A DNA stretch of 64,000 nt, from contig NZ_DATJPM010000077.1 in the NCBI RefSeq assembly GCF_035506375.1, positions 1-64,000 on the forward strand, in the 5' to 3' direction. Position numbers and translations under genes: made by a program. This DNA comes from Methanocella sp. GTDB taxonomy: Archaea > Halobacteriota > Methanocellia > Methanocellales > Methanocellaceae. Below the pieces are notes generated by a model, which worked only from the letters and a program-made list of their open reading frames with translations, made no database searches and was not told the origin of the DNA. Shown piece after piece: positions 34,362 through 42,723 of the stretch. Position 1 is the stretch's first letter; each line of letters begins with the position of its first letter.

Positions 34362-35507
34362 ATGACGAAAATATGTATAGTAGGGCCATCGAAAAAATTC
34401 CTCAGCGGCATCAGCTATTATACGATCCGGCTGGCCAACTCCCTGGCCGAGGACTATAGCGTGTCGGTCGTCTGCTTCCGGAATTTGTTGCCGAAGTTCA
34501 TGTTCCCGGGGAGCAGGCACGTGGGAAAGGACCTCGCGAGCCTGGATTATAGCGATAATGTATCTGTTTTTAATGGCATGGACTACAACAATCCGCTCAC
34601 CTGGTACCGGGCGTATAAGTTCTTGAAAAAGGAGCGCCCGGACATCGTCATCCTTCAGTGGTGGACCTCGTCCGTGGCGCACATGCACCTGCTCATCAGC
34701 CTGATCAGCTCTGCTATCGGGGCAAAGGTCATCATCGAGTTCCACGAGGTGGTGGACCCCCTGGAGGAGTCCATCCTGCCCATCCGGATCTACTCGCGCT
34801 TCATGGGCCGGCTTCTGGTGAGGCGGGCTGCCCTCTACGTGACCCACTCGGAGTCGGACAAAAAGCTCGTCGTCTCTAAGTACCACATACCAGAAGAAAA
34901 AGTCCAGGTAATACCCCATGGCCTCTACGACCAGTACCGGCACGTGCCACAGGCCGAGGCACGGAAAAAGCTGGGGCTGGACGGCGAGTACGTTATTTTG
35001 ACTTTCGGGCTCATCCGGCCTTACAAGGGGATCCCAAACCTAATCAAGGCTTTTGGAGATCTGCCCGCGGAAATGGCGAGCCGGTCACGGCTGCTCATTG
35101 CGGGCGAGATCTGGGAGGACCGGGAGGCCGTCACGCAGGCCATAGCCTCGAGCCCGTACCGGGACCGCATCACGCTGGTGGACTCGTACATCCCCGACGA
35201 CGCCATACCCCTGTACTTCAACTCGGCCGACGTCGTCGCGCTGCCCTATTTAAGGGCCTCGCAGAGCGGCGTGGCGCACATCGCCATGGCCTTCGGCAAG
35301 CCCATCGTCGTTTCCAGGGTAGGAGGCCTCGAGGAGTCTATGGCCGATTATGCGGGCACGCGCTTCGTGCCCCCCGGTGACACGGCAGCGATCAGTGACG
35401 CCCTGATGCGGCTGTATGCCGAAAAGCCGGGGCCCTATGAGCCCCCCAAGCGTGGTTGGGACTCCGTCGGGGAAAAATACGGGGCCGTTATCTCAATGCT
35501 CAGGTAG
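34362..35507 (+). CDS. Glycosyltransferase family 4
   Basis: 381 residues. KICIVGPSKKFLSGISYYTIRLANSL opens the acceptor half; VILTFGLIRPYKGIPNLIKAF and a C-terminal SQSGVAHIAMAFGKPIVVS belong to the donor half. The usual second Glu-rich motif is degenerate (SGVAHIAMAFG), seen in several GT4 subgroups. Plus-strand gene 175 bp upstream of the third aglB. A TATA-like TTATTTATAT lies about 40 bp before the ATG. Sugar specificity unknown. Confidence 0.88.
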   Translation: MTKICIVGPSKKFLSGISYYTIRLANSLAEDYSVSVVCFRNLLPKFMFPGSRHVGKDLASLDYSDNVSVFNGMDYNNPLTWYRAYKFLKKERPDIVILQWWTSSVAHMHLLISLISSAIGAKVIIEFHEVVDPLEESILPIRIYSRFMGRLLVRRAALYVTHSESDKKLVVSKYHIPEEKVQVIPHGLYDQYRHVPQAEARKKLGLDGEYVILTFGLIRPYKGIPNLIKAFGDLPAEMASRSRLLIAGEIWEDREAVTQAIASSPYRDRITLVDSYIPDDAIPLYFNSADVVALPYLRASQSGVAHIAMAFGKPIVVSRVGGLEESMADYAGTRFVPPGDTAAISDALMRLYAEKPGPYEPPKRGWDSVGEKYGAVISMLR

Positions 35508-35682
35508 CTCCGGCATGCATACGGTTGGATAATAGCACGATAAAATTTAAATGCAGAAGCCGGCCTATTATCTGTCCGTGGGGGCGTGAAAAGGCGAGCA
35601 CGTGTACGCTAACCTGCTTGTACGAAAGGTATATGTAAAATGGTGCTCATTCACCCCTTAATCTATCCATGAAGGTGAGCGG

Positions 35683-38556
35683 ATGGCGAAACCATCGAAA
35701 GGGAAGAAGGCATTAAAATCATCGCAGAAGGCCGTCAAGGAGGAAAAGGCGGTCGCTCCTGAGCCGGTCGTCGTGCAGGCGGTACAGGCGGAGAAGCCGA
35801 AAAAAGATACGCCCGTCGCCGAACAGGCCAGTGCAGTGCCGGCGGACCGGTCGTCTATTGTCGATAAGGCGGTCCACTTCGTAAAGTCGAATTTAACTAT
35901 ATACACTATTGCCATCGTGCTCCTTATGGGCCTAATGCTCTACCTCCGGGTGGTACCTCCACATGATGCCGTTTTCACCAACTGGCCCTGGCTGAACGGC
36001 TCGACGTACGTCAACATTGCCGCAGACGACGGCGTCTACCACATGAGGCTGCTGAACAACCTGCTCCAGCATTTCCCGTTCAGGATCCTGTACGACCCGT
36101 TCACCCACTTCCCGTACGGTAACACCATCCACTTCGGGCCGCTCTTCGAGCTCATACCCGCGGCCTTCCTTCTCATCGCAGGCCTTGGCAATCCCGGCCA
36201 GCTGCTGACCGACTCGGTCGCCGCCTACTACCCCGCGGTGCTGGGCATGCTGGTCATCATACCGGTCTACTACATCGCCAAGAAGCTATTCGGCAGGCCG
36301 GCGGGCCTCGTGGCGGCCGTCGCCATTGCTTTCATGCCGGGCGCGTTCTTCTACAGGTCCATACTCGGCTCGTTCGACCATCACGTCGCCGAAGTGCTCT
36401 TCATGGCCTGCACCGTCGCGTGCATGGTCTATGCGCTGGATGCGGCGAAAAAGTCCAACGTCAGCCTTGAGCAGATAAAGAACAAGGACTGGGGCTCACT
36501 CAAGATGCTTCTAATTTATGGCGCCCTGGCCGGCATCTTTTTGGGGTGCTATCTGCTCAGCTGGGTCGGCGCTCTACTGCTGGCGTTCACGCTGTTCGTA
36601 TATTTCACGCTGCAGGCGTTCATCGACGACTATAAGGGCAGATCGCTGGATTACCTGGTGGTCCTGGCGGCCCTGGTCTTCCTCATACCGACGCTCATGG
36701 TGCTGCCGTATGCGTTTTCCAACCTGTCCTTCTCGGCGGTATACTATTCCCTTACGCAGCCGCTGCTGTTCATATTCGCCTTCCTGGGCGTGTGCGTAGA
36801 ATACTCTGTCGCACGCGTGCTGAAGGAGAGCAAGGCAGAGAAGTGGACGTTCCCCGTCGCCATCGTAGGCATAACAGTCATCGCCCTGATACTGGTAGAC
36901 CTCATCATACCCAATCTCTTCGGCATCCTGCAGTACAGCCTTACCCAGCTGGTCCCGAGCGGGGGGACGCTCACGATCGCGGAAGCCTACCCGACGTTCC
37001 TCAGCCGGACCACCGGAGGGTACAGCTTCGACACGGTCTGGCAGAACTACTACTGGACGTTCCCGGCGGCGATCCTGGGGCTGATCCTGCTGATCATAAA
37101 CGTGTTCCGCTCACAGCGCCCCGGCGAGATCATGTTCCTGGTCTGGAATCTGGTCATGACCTGGGCCCTGGTGGCGCAGAATCGGTTCACCTATTACTGG
37201 GGAGTCAACGCCGCGTTGTTGACTGCATACCTGGCGTATCAGACGTTCCAGATGTTGGACCTGGATAAATACTGGGCGGACTTTAAAAAGAAGGTCAACG
37301 GCATGGAGAACTTCCAGCGCTTCCTGAAAAAGAACACGGGAAGCACCATCGCAGTCGTGTTCGTCGTGCTGGTCTTCGCCTTGATCGCCGTCTACCCCGC
37401 GCTGCCCATGAGCGACGCGACCGGCGCGAACTCCGAGGGGGTTCTCTTCCAGACGGCTTCTTCCGGCGCCTCCACGCTGCCTTATGAATGGTACGATGCC
37501 CTCATGTGGATGCGGAGCCATACGCCCGACCCCCAGGGTAATACCATAAGCCCCACATTCAACTACGCTAGCGGGCAGTACTATAAGGACCCTGCGAATA
37601 AGACCTACGATTACCCATCGAGCGCCTATGGCGTCATGAGCTGGTGGGACTATGGCCACGACATCGAGTACGTGGCCCAGCGGATACCGAACGCCAACCC
37701 GTTCCAGGCCGGCATCATCGAGGAGAACGGCACCACGGGCGCCTCCCCGTTCTTCTGCTCCACGGACGAGAACCAGAGCGTGAAGATGCTCGACGAGGTG
37801 GGCGGCAGGTACGTGGCCATCGATAACCAGATGGCCTCCGGCAAGTTCTACGCCATCCAGACCTGGATCGGCGATACCGGCGGCTGGGAGTCCCTGGTCA
37901 ACAGCACCTACCTGTACTCGGACGGCTCTAGCATGTACCAAACACAGGACACGGTGCCAATCCTGCAGGACACGGCAAAGTGGGATAACTCGATCATGAA
38001 CCGCCTGTACTACGAGGACGCGGACAACATGAGCCACTACCGCCTCGTGTACGAGTCGGCCGGCGCCTACTACGTGAACATGAAGGTCATCAACCGTAAC
38101 ACGGGCTACGCCGGCTTCAACAATCCGCTCTCGTTCAACAACCTGGATAACGCCACGCAAATATACAACCTGTACGGGCACTTCGTCGTGGCCACCGACT
38201 CAAGAGGCACCTTATACGGCTATGATGCCAGGCCGCCGGCGAAATTCGTGAAGATCTTCGAGAAGGTCGACGGCGCGACGCTTACGGGCAGCGCGCCGGA
38301 GGGCTCGAACGTCACCGCCACGCTCACGCTGAAGACGGACCAGGGCCGGACGTTCAACTACACGGCAAGTACAGTAGCCCAGAATGGCTACTACTCGTTC
38401 GTCGTGCCCTACCCGACCGAGCTGATGAAGGGCGACGGCTACTCTTACGGTATAATGCCGCAGACAAAGTACGTCATTACCTACGGCAACACCACGAAGA
38501 GCGTGGACGTGCCCGAGAGCGCCGTCATGAGCGGCTCGACCGTGCAAATAACGTAA
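35683..38556 (+). CDS. aglB: Oligosaccharyltransferase AglB/STT3 (paralogue 3, longest)
   Basis: 957 residues. A Lys-rich cytosolic N-terminal tail of about 65 residues (SKGKKALKSSQKAVKEEK) precedes the first helix, longer than in the other two paralogues. The acidic first loop reads AADDGVYHMRLL, a second motif is GSFDHHVAEV, and the catalytic MSWWDYG sits at residues 654-658, followed by HDIEYVAQR instead of NYILYRAER. The soluble C-terminal domain is larger by over 100 residues and ends with an Ig-like module (VPYPTELMKGDG). GGTGAG precedes the ATG by 5 nt. Followed after 6 nt by the AglJ-like gene. It is more diverged, and likely older, than paralogues 1 and 2. Confidence 0.95.
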   Translation: MAKPSKGKKALKSSQKAVKEEKAVAPEPVVVQAVQAEKPKKDTPVAEQASAVPADRSSIVDKAVHFVKSNLTIYTIAIVLLMGLMLYLRVVPPHDAVFTNWPWLNGSTYVNIAADDGVYHMRLLNNLLQHFPFRILYDPFTHFPYGNTIHFGPLFELIPAAFLLIAGLGNPGQLLTDSVAAYYPAVLGMLVIIPVYYIAKKLFGRPAGLVAAVAIAFMPGAFFYRSILGSFDHHVAEVLFMACTVACMVYALDAAKKSNVSLEQIKNKDWGSLKMLLIYGALAGIFLGCYLLSWVGALLLAFTLFVYFTLQAFIDDYKGRSLDYLVVLAALVFLIPTLMVLPYAFSNLSFSAVYYSLTQPLLFIFAFLGVCVEYSVARVLKESKAEKWTFPVAIVGITVIALILVDLIIPNLFGILQYSLTQLVPSGGTLTIAEAYPTFLSRTTGGYSFDTVWQNYYWTFPAAILGLILLIINVFRSQRPGEIMFLVWNLVMTWALVAQNRFTYYWGVNAALLTAYLAYQTFQMLDLDKYWADFKKKVNGMENFQRFLKKNTGSTIAVVFVVLVFALIAVYPALPMSDATGANSEGVLFQTASSGASTLPYEWYDALMWMRSHTPDPQGNTISPTFNYASGQYYKDPANKTYDYPSSAYGVMSWWDYGHDIEYVAQRIPNANPFQAGIIEENGTTGASPFFCSTDENQSVKMLDEVGGRYVAIDNQMASGKFYAIQTWIGDTGGWESLVNSTYLYSDGSSMYQTQDTVPILQDTAKWDNSIMNRLYYEDADNMSHYRLVYESAGAYYVNMKVINRNTGYAGFNNPLSFNNLDNATQIYNLYGHFVVATDSRGTLYGYDARPPAKFVKIFEKVDGATLTGSAPEGSNVTATLTLKTDQGRTFNYTASTVAQNGYYSFVVPYPTELMKGDGYSYGIMPQTKYVITYGNTTKSVDVPESAVMSGSTVQIT

Positions 38557-38562
38557 GCGTGT

Positions 38563-39462
38563 ATGAAAGACAAAGTGTGCATCCTGATCCCCACGCTAAA
38601 CGAGGGCAAGACCATACGGGACCTCGTGGCCCGGTTCAAGAAGCTGGGCTATGAGGACGTAATGGTGATCGACGGCAATAGCTCGGACAATACGGTGTCT
38701 GAGGCGACGGCCGCCGGGGCCCGGGTCGTCTCCCAGGACGGCAAGGGGAAGGGCATGGCAGTGCAGCAGGCCTTCGCCCTCATCGACAAGGACGTCACGG
38801 TGATGATCGACGGGGACGGGACGTACCTGCCTGAAGAGGTGGGTAAGCTTATCGCCCCCATCGAGGCCGGAAAGGCCGACCACGTCATGGGGAACCGGTT
38901 CGCGGACTACGAGAAGGGCGCTTTTACGCGGCTCAACCTCATCGGCAACAAGATTTTGAATAACGCGTTTAACCTGGACTTCCGGGTCAGGCTCGAGGAC
39001 ATCCTCACGGGCTACAGGGCCTTCAATAAAAAGGCCATCAGGCTGATGGACCTAAACCAGTCGGGCTTCGGCATCGAGGCCGAGCTCACGGTCGAGAGCA
39101 TTAAAAAGGACCTGCGGGTGGTCGAGGTTCCAATCTCTTACCGGGCCCGGGCGCCGGGCGCGCCCACGAAGCTCAATCCCCTCGAGGACGGATTCAAGAT
39201 CGGCTATACCATCTACAAGCTCGGCAAGACCTACAACCCCATGCTGTACCTGAGCCTGATAGGCGCGGTCTTCGTCATCGCGGGCCTGGCTGTCGGCTGC
39301 TATGTGACCCTGGACTGGTTCAAGGGCATCAACCACCTGCCCCTGACCATCCTGACGGCGCTTCTGACCATCACGGGCGTCCAGATCTTCATTTTCGGGT
39401 ATTTGAGCGATATGATCGTGCAGGTGCAGCGCGAGATGCTGCGGGAACTACGGAAGCGCTAA
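38563..39462 (+). CDS. aglJ: AglJ-like dolichyl-phosphate glycosyltransferase (GT2)
   Basis: 299 residues. GT-A domain with ILIPTLNEGKTIRDLVARF, DGNSSDNT, DGDGTYLPEEV and the DILTGYRAFNKKA segment, then two C-terminal transmembrane helices (about 220-245 and 255-280). This is the layout of the archaeal family containing AglJ of Haloferax, which attaches the first hexose to dolichyl phosphate and so starts the N-glycan. It sits directly after the third aglB, consistent with a first-step and last-step pair. The symbol is by similarity of pattern, not proven. Confidence 0.85.
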   Translation: MKDKVCILIPTLNEGKTIRDLVARFKKLGYEDVMVIDGNSSDNTVSEATAAGARVVSQDGKGKGMAVQQAFALIDKDVTVMIDGDGTYLPEEVGKLIAPIEAGKADHVMGNRFADYEKGAFTRLNLIGNKILNNAFNLDFRVRLEDILTGYRAFNKKAIRLMDLNQSGFGIEAELTVESIKKDLRVVEVPISYRARAPGAPTKLNPLEDGFKIGYTIYKLGKTYNPMLYLSLIGAVFVIAGLAVGCYVTLDWFKGINHLPLTILTALLTITGVQIFIFGYLSDMIVQVQREMLRELRKR

Positions 39463-39537
39463 ACTCGCCATCGCTTATAAAAAGGGTAAAAACATTATTA
39501 TATTTAGCTGACCATTTTTACAGTGCAAGTGACCATT

Positions 39538-39846
39538 ATGCCAGAGTTCGCAAATCCATTCGCGGGCATGAACGCCCCAAGGAAATTGACCCGGGACGAG
39601 CTAGTACGGGCCATACGATTCGACATCGCGGCCGAGTACGAGGCCATCCAGCTCTACCGCCAGCTCGCCGACTCGATCGATGATAAGGTCGCAAAGGCGG
39701 TTCTAGAAGACATCGCCGAGGAGGAGGCCGTCCACGCGGGCGAGTTCCTGAGGCTCCTGAAGTACCTGCAGCCGGACGAGGAAAAGTCCTACGAGAAGGG
39801 GTACAAGGAAGTCGAGGACATGATGAAGAAGCTTAAGAAAAAATAA
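39538..39846 (+). CDS. Small ferritin-like (rubrerythrin/encapsulated-ferritin type) protein
   Basis: About 102 residues: two helices carrying AAEYEAIQLYRQLA and LEDIAEEEAVHAGEFLRLL, that is Glu plus ExxH iron ligands of a half-ferritin that would dimerise to build a di-iron site. Size and ligand spacing recall encapsulated ferritins and small rubrerythrin-like proteins; no encapsulin shell gene lies nearby in this window. The ATG at 39538 is preferred over a GTG at 39523 because a TATA-like ATTATATTTAG lies about 35 nt upstream and would place transcription start near 39525. Probably iron or peroxide handling. It ends in a Lys-rich tail. Confidence 0.82.
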   Translation: MPEFANPFAGMNAPRKLTRDELVRAIRFDIAAEYEAIQLYRQLADSIDDKVAKAVLEDIAEEEAVHAGEFLRLLKYLQPDEEKSYEKGYKEVEDMMKKLKKK

Positions 39847-39946
39847 GCCTTTAATTGCCCTATTTTTTGGCATGATGAAAAACTATATAGTAGTATAAAT
39901 GCTTATCCGCAAAAGACCAGCTCCATGAGAGCCGGCGGGGATCAAC

Positions 39947-40915
39947 GTGTATAAAGGGAATAAAACGGCCACGATATTTCTCCTGATAACCATTTTCTCG
40001 GTATCTTGCATCAGCGCTGCGTCCGCAGCCCATGCGGATAACAACACGACCGTTACTCCGACGACCATGGCCACCATCACGCCGATGCCGAACGCCACAG
40101 CGTCGCCGACGGCGGTGCCCACGCCGGGCCCACGGCAGGTCTTCTCCTCGCCCGTATGGGACACCAACCACGTCACTATCACCGTTACCAACAATGGAGA
40201 GCCGATCGCAGTCGTCGCCTGGATCAACGACCCTTCGAATAAGGCAACCGTATCCGTTGGCGCCCATCAAACAGTCCCGGTGTCGACACCCGCTATCCAG
40301 GCCCAGAACGGCCAGATCGTGAAGTTCGGCTTCGACGCCACGCAGAATGGCACGGCCATCGATTCCTATAGCGCCACCATCACCGTCAACCTCGGCCCGA
40401 CCCCGACGGCCCTGCCCGCCGAGACCGTGACCATATCCGGCTATGTCACGGACGCGAATAATAATCCCGTCGCCGGGGCCACGGTGACATTCCACTCCGT
40501 GACCTACGAAAAGGCATACCCGTCGGTCACGACGGGCAACGACGGCTTCTATACCTCCCCCAGGATGTACCCCGACGTTTATACGATCTCGGTCAGCGCG
40601 GGGGGATACCAGCCAGTCTCGCTGACGACCAACGGCAAGATCACGGAGGACTCGACCGTCGCCCCCATCCCGCTGAAGGCGCTGGCCGGCACGCCGACCC
40701 CGACGCCTACGCCGTCTCCTACGCCGACGAACCCCATAGACTCCTGGATATCGCTCCTGTATAACCCGGCCCTTTGCGTCGGTACCATCTCCTCTTTGAT
40801 AGCGGTCGTGGCCGGCTCCATCGGCATATACGAGTGGATGGAGCGCAAGCGCAAGGAGCGCGAAGGCATGGCCGGCGGGAAGAAGGACGAGGGCCCGAAG
40901 CCCCCGAAGATCTAA
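39947..40915 (+). CDS. Secreted, membrane-anchored protein with carboxypeptidase-regulatory-like domain
   Basis: 322 residues. Signal peptide (TATIFLLITIFSVSCISAASA), a Thr/Pro-rich linker, a beta-sandwich segment of about 60-150, then a CarboxypepD-regulatory-like domain (VTISGYVTDANNNPVAGATVTFHS with DGFYTSPRMYPDVYTISVSAGGYQPVSL). A second Pro/Thr linker leads to a C-terminal transmembrane helix and a Lys/Arg-rich cytoplasmic tail. Likely an S-layer-associated surface protein and a possible glycosylation target (NNT, NAT, NGT sequons). GTG start at 39947 with GGGGAT 7 nt upstream. No enzymatic role claimed. Confidence 0.8.
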   Translation: MYKGNKTATIFLLITIFSVSCISAASAAHADNNTTVTPTTMATITPMPNATASPTAVPTPGPRQVFSSPVWDTNHVTITVTNNGEPIAVVAWINDPSNKATVSVGAHQTVPVSTPAIQAQNGQIVKFGFDATQNGTAIDSYSATITVNLGPTPTALPAETVTISGYVTDANNNPVAGATVTFHSVTYEKAYPSVTTGNDGFYTSPRMYPDVYTISVSAGGYQPVSLTTNGKITEDSTVAPIPLKALAGTPTPTPTPSPTPTNPIDSWISLLYNPALCVGTISSLIAVVAGSIGIYEWMERKRKEREGMAGGKKDEGPKPPKI

Positions 40916-41157
40916 AAGGCTCGCAGCACGCCCATTATTGCCGATTTAAATTCAACTGCCATTATTTAGTTCGGATGTGCCAACGGATCTGGAAAGAGAT
41001 TTTCAAAGCGTTTGATCTAGCGCCTCCATGGCAAAACACCCCTTATTATCCTTATCAGAAAGGTTCAAATATATCCAGCGAGATTACGATGTAGGAATCT
41101 CTATGGAAAACAGAAGGGATCTTTTTATTCACCAGTGTCAGGTTCCTTGACACTACG

Positions 41158-42636
41158 TTGAGAGACGGCGAGCAGACGCCAGGCGTCAGCCTGGAGCCGG
41201 AGAAAAAGGTCTGGATCGCCAGAAATCTGGACGCCCTTGGCGTCGACGTCATTGAGGCCGGATCGGCCGTGACTTCCCAGGGCGAGCGCGACGGTATCAA
41301 GGCCGTTGTCCGCGAAAACCTGAAAGCGGAAATCTGCAGTTTTGCGCGCATCGTTAAAAGCGACATAGACTACGCCCTCGACTGCGACGTCGACTCCGTC
41401 CACCTGGTCGTGCCGATCTCCGACCTGCACATCACGCAGAAATTGAAAAAGGACCGCGAAACGGTCAAGCGCACTGCGGTGGACATGGTCGAGTACGCCA
41501 AAAAGCACGGGCTGATCGTCGAGCTATCGGGCGAGGACGCCTCAAGGGCCGACCTGGATTACGTCGGCGACGTCTATAAGGCGGGCGTAGAGGCGGGAGC
41601 CGACAGGCTCTGCTTCTGCGATACCGTCGGGGTCCTCAACCCCGAGGGCACGTACGACATCTTCCGGAGGCTCGTGCAGGAAGTGGGCGCTCCCATAAGC
41701 ATCCACTGCCACGACGACTTCGGCCTGGCAACTGCGAACACTCTCGCTGCGCTCCGGGCGGGCGCAAGCCAGGCCCACGTCACGATTAACGGCGTAGGGG
41801 AGCGGGCCGGGAATACGTCGCTCGAAGAGGTCGCCATCGTGCTGAAGTCGCTGTACGGCGTCGACACCCGCATCGTCCTCGAGAACCTGTACCCCACGTC
41901 TCGCCTCGTCAGCCGGCTCATGGGCATCCCGGTGGCCCCGAACAAGTCGCTGGTAGGCGACAACGCCTTCATGCACGAGTCCGGGATACACGTCCACGGG
42001 CTCATGGCGAACGCCGCCACGTACGAGCCCATCATGCCCGAAACAATAGGCAGAAAGCGCCAGATCATGCTCGGAAAACACGCCGGGCGCTCGACCGTGG
42101 AGATGGCGCTCCAGGGCTTCGGGCTGAGCGCGACCGGGCCCCAGCTCGACGAAATAACGGGCCGGGTCAAGGCCCTCGGCGACATGGGCAAGCACGTCAC
42201 GGACGTCGACCTGATGTCCATCGCGGACAGCGTGCTGGGCAACCACGCCGTCGCCAGGATAAAGCTCATCGACTGCACCATTTTATCGGGAAACCACGCG
42301 ACCCCGACATCCTCGGTCAAACTTACCATCGACGGGCATGAGATCACCGAATCGGCCGTGGGCGTGGGCCCCGTGGACGCAGCGCTGAACGCGCTGCGCC
42401 GGTCCATTTCCGGCGTCGCAGACGTGAAGCTGGACGACTACCGCGTCGAGGCCATCACCGGCGGCACGGACGCTTTAGTAGAGGTATGGGTCAAGATGTC
42501 CCGGGACGGCAGAGTCATCAGCGCCCGAGGCGCTGGCCCCGATATCATCATGGCCTCCGTCCAGGCGTTCGTCGACGGGATGAACCGCCTCATCGAAGAG
42601 AAGAACGGCATCGTCAGGAAAGCGGAAAAGCCGTGA
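41158..42636 (+). CDS. 2-isopropylmalate/(R)-citramalate synthase family (LeuA/CimA-type), disturbed N-terminus
   Basis: 492 residues from a TTG. LRDGEQTPGVSLEPEKK with the catalytic Arg-Asp, HCHDDFGLATAN with metal-binding His-x-His, GVGERAGNTSLEE, and the C-terminal regulatory domain after residue 370 define the Claisen-condensing TIM-barrel family. It condenses acetyl-CoA with 2-ketoisovalerate (leucine) or pyruvate (isoleucine); neighbouring ilvB and ilvN fit either. Homologues start before LRDGEQ with FLDTT, and those codons are present upstream in this frame (41143-41157), but with no standard start codon. An ATG with AGGA at 41103 is one base out of frame. Either one T in a run of five (41122-41126) is extra, or frame slippage occurs. 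Confidence 0.88.
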   Translation: MRDGEQTPGVSLEPEKKVWIARNLDALGVDVIEAGSAVTSQGERDGIKAVVRENLKAEICSFARIVKSDIDYALDCDVDSVHLVVPISDLHITQKLKKDRETVKRTAVDMVEYAKKHGLIVELSGEDASRADLDYVGDVYKAGVEAGADRLCFCDTVGVLNPEGTYDIFRRLVQEVGAPISIHCHDDFGLATANTLAALRAGASQAHVTINGVGERAGNTSLEEVAIVLKSLYGVDTRIVLENLYPTSRLVSRLMGIPVAPNKSLVGDNAFMHESGIHVHGLMANAATYEPIMPETIGRKRQIMLGKHAGRSTVEMALQGFGLSATGPQLDEITGRVKALGDMGKHVTDVDLMSIADSVLGNHAVARIKLIDCTILSGNHATPTSSVKLTIDGHEITESAVGVGPVDAALNALRRSISGVADVKLDDYRVEAITGGTDALVEVWVKMSRDGRVISARGAGPDIIMASVQAFVDGMNRLIEEKNGIVRKAEKP

Positions 42637-42723
42637 GGGCACGAGGTCTAATATGAAAAATAATGATAAACTATTAATATTCCCGCTTTCTTACAAGCAA
42701 AGCACCACAAAGGAGGTCAAGTA

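Noticed and set aside
41062..41075. GGTTCAAAT resembling a tRNA T-loop
   Set aside because: No acceptor stem, anticodon arm or D-arm can be built around it.
40975..41094. 39-codon frame upstream of the LeuA/CimA-type gene, possible leader peptide
   Set aside because: Contains only one Leu codon, no run of branched-chain codons and no terminator/antiterminator stems.
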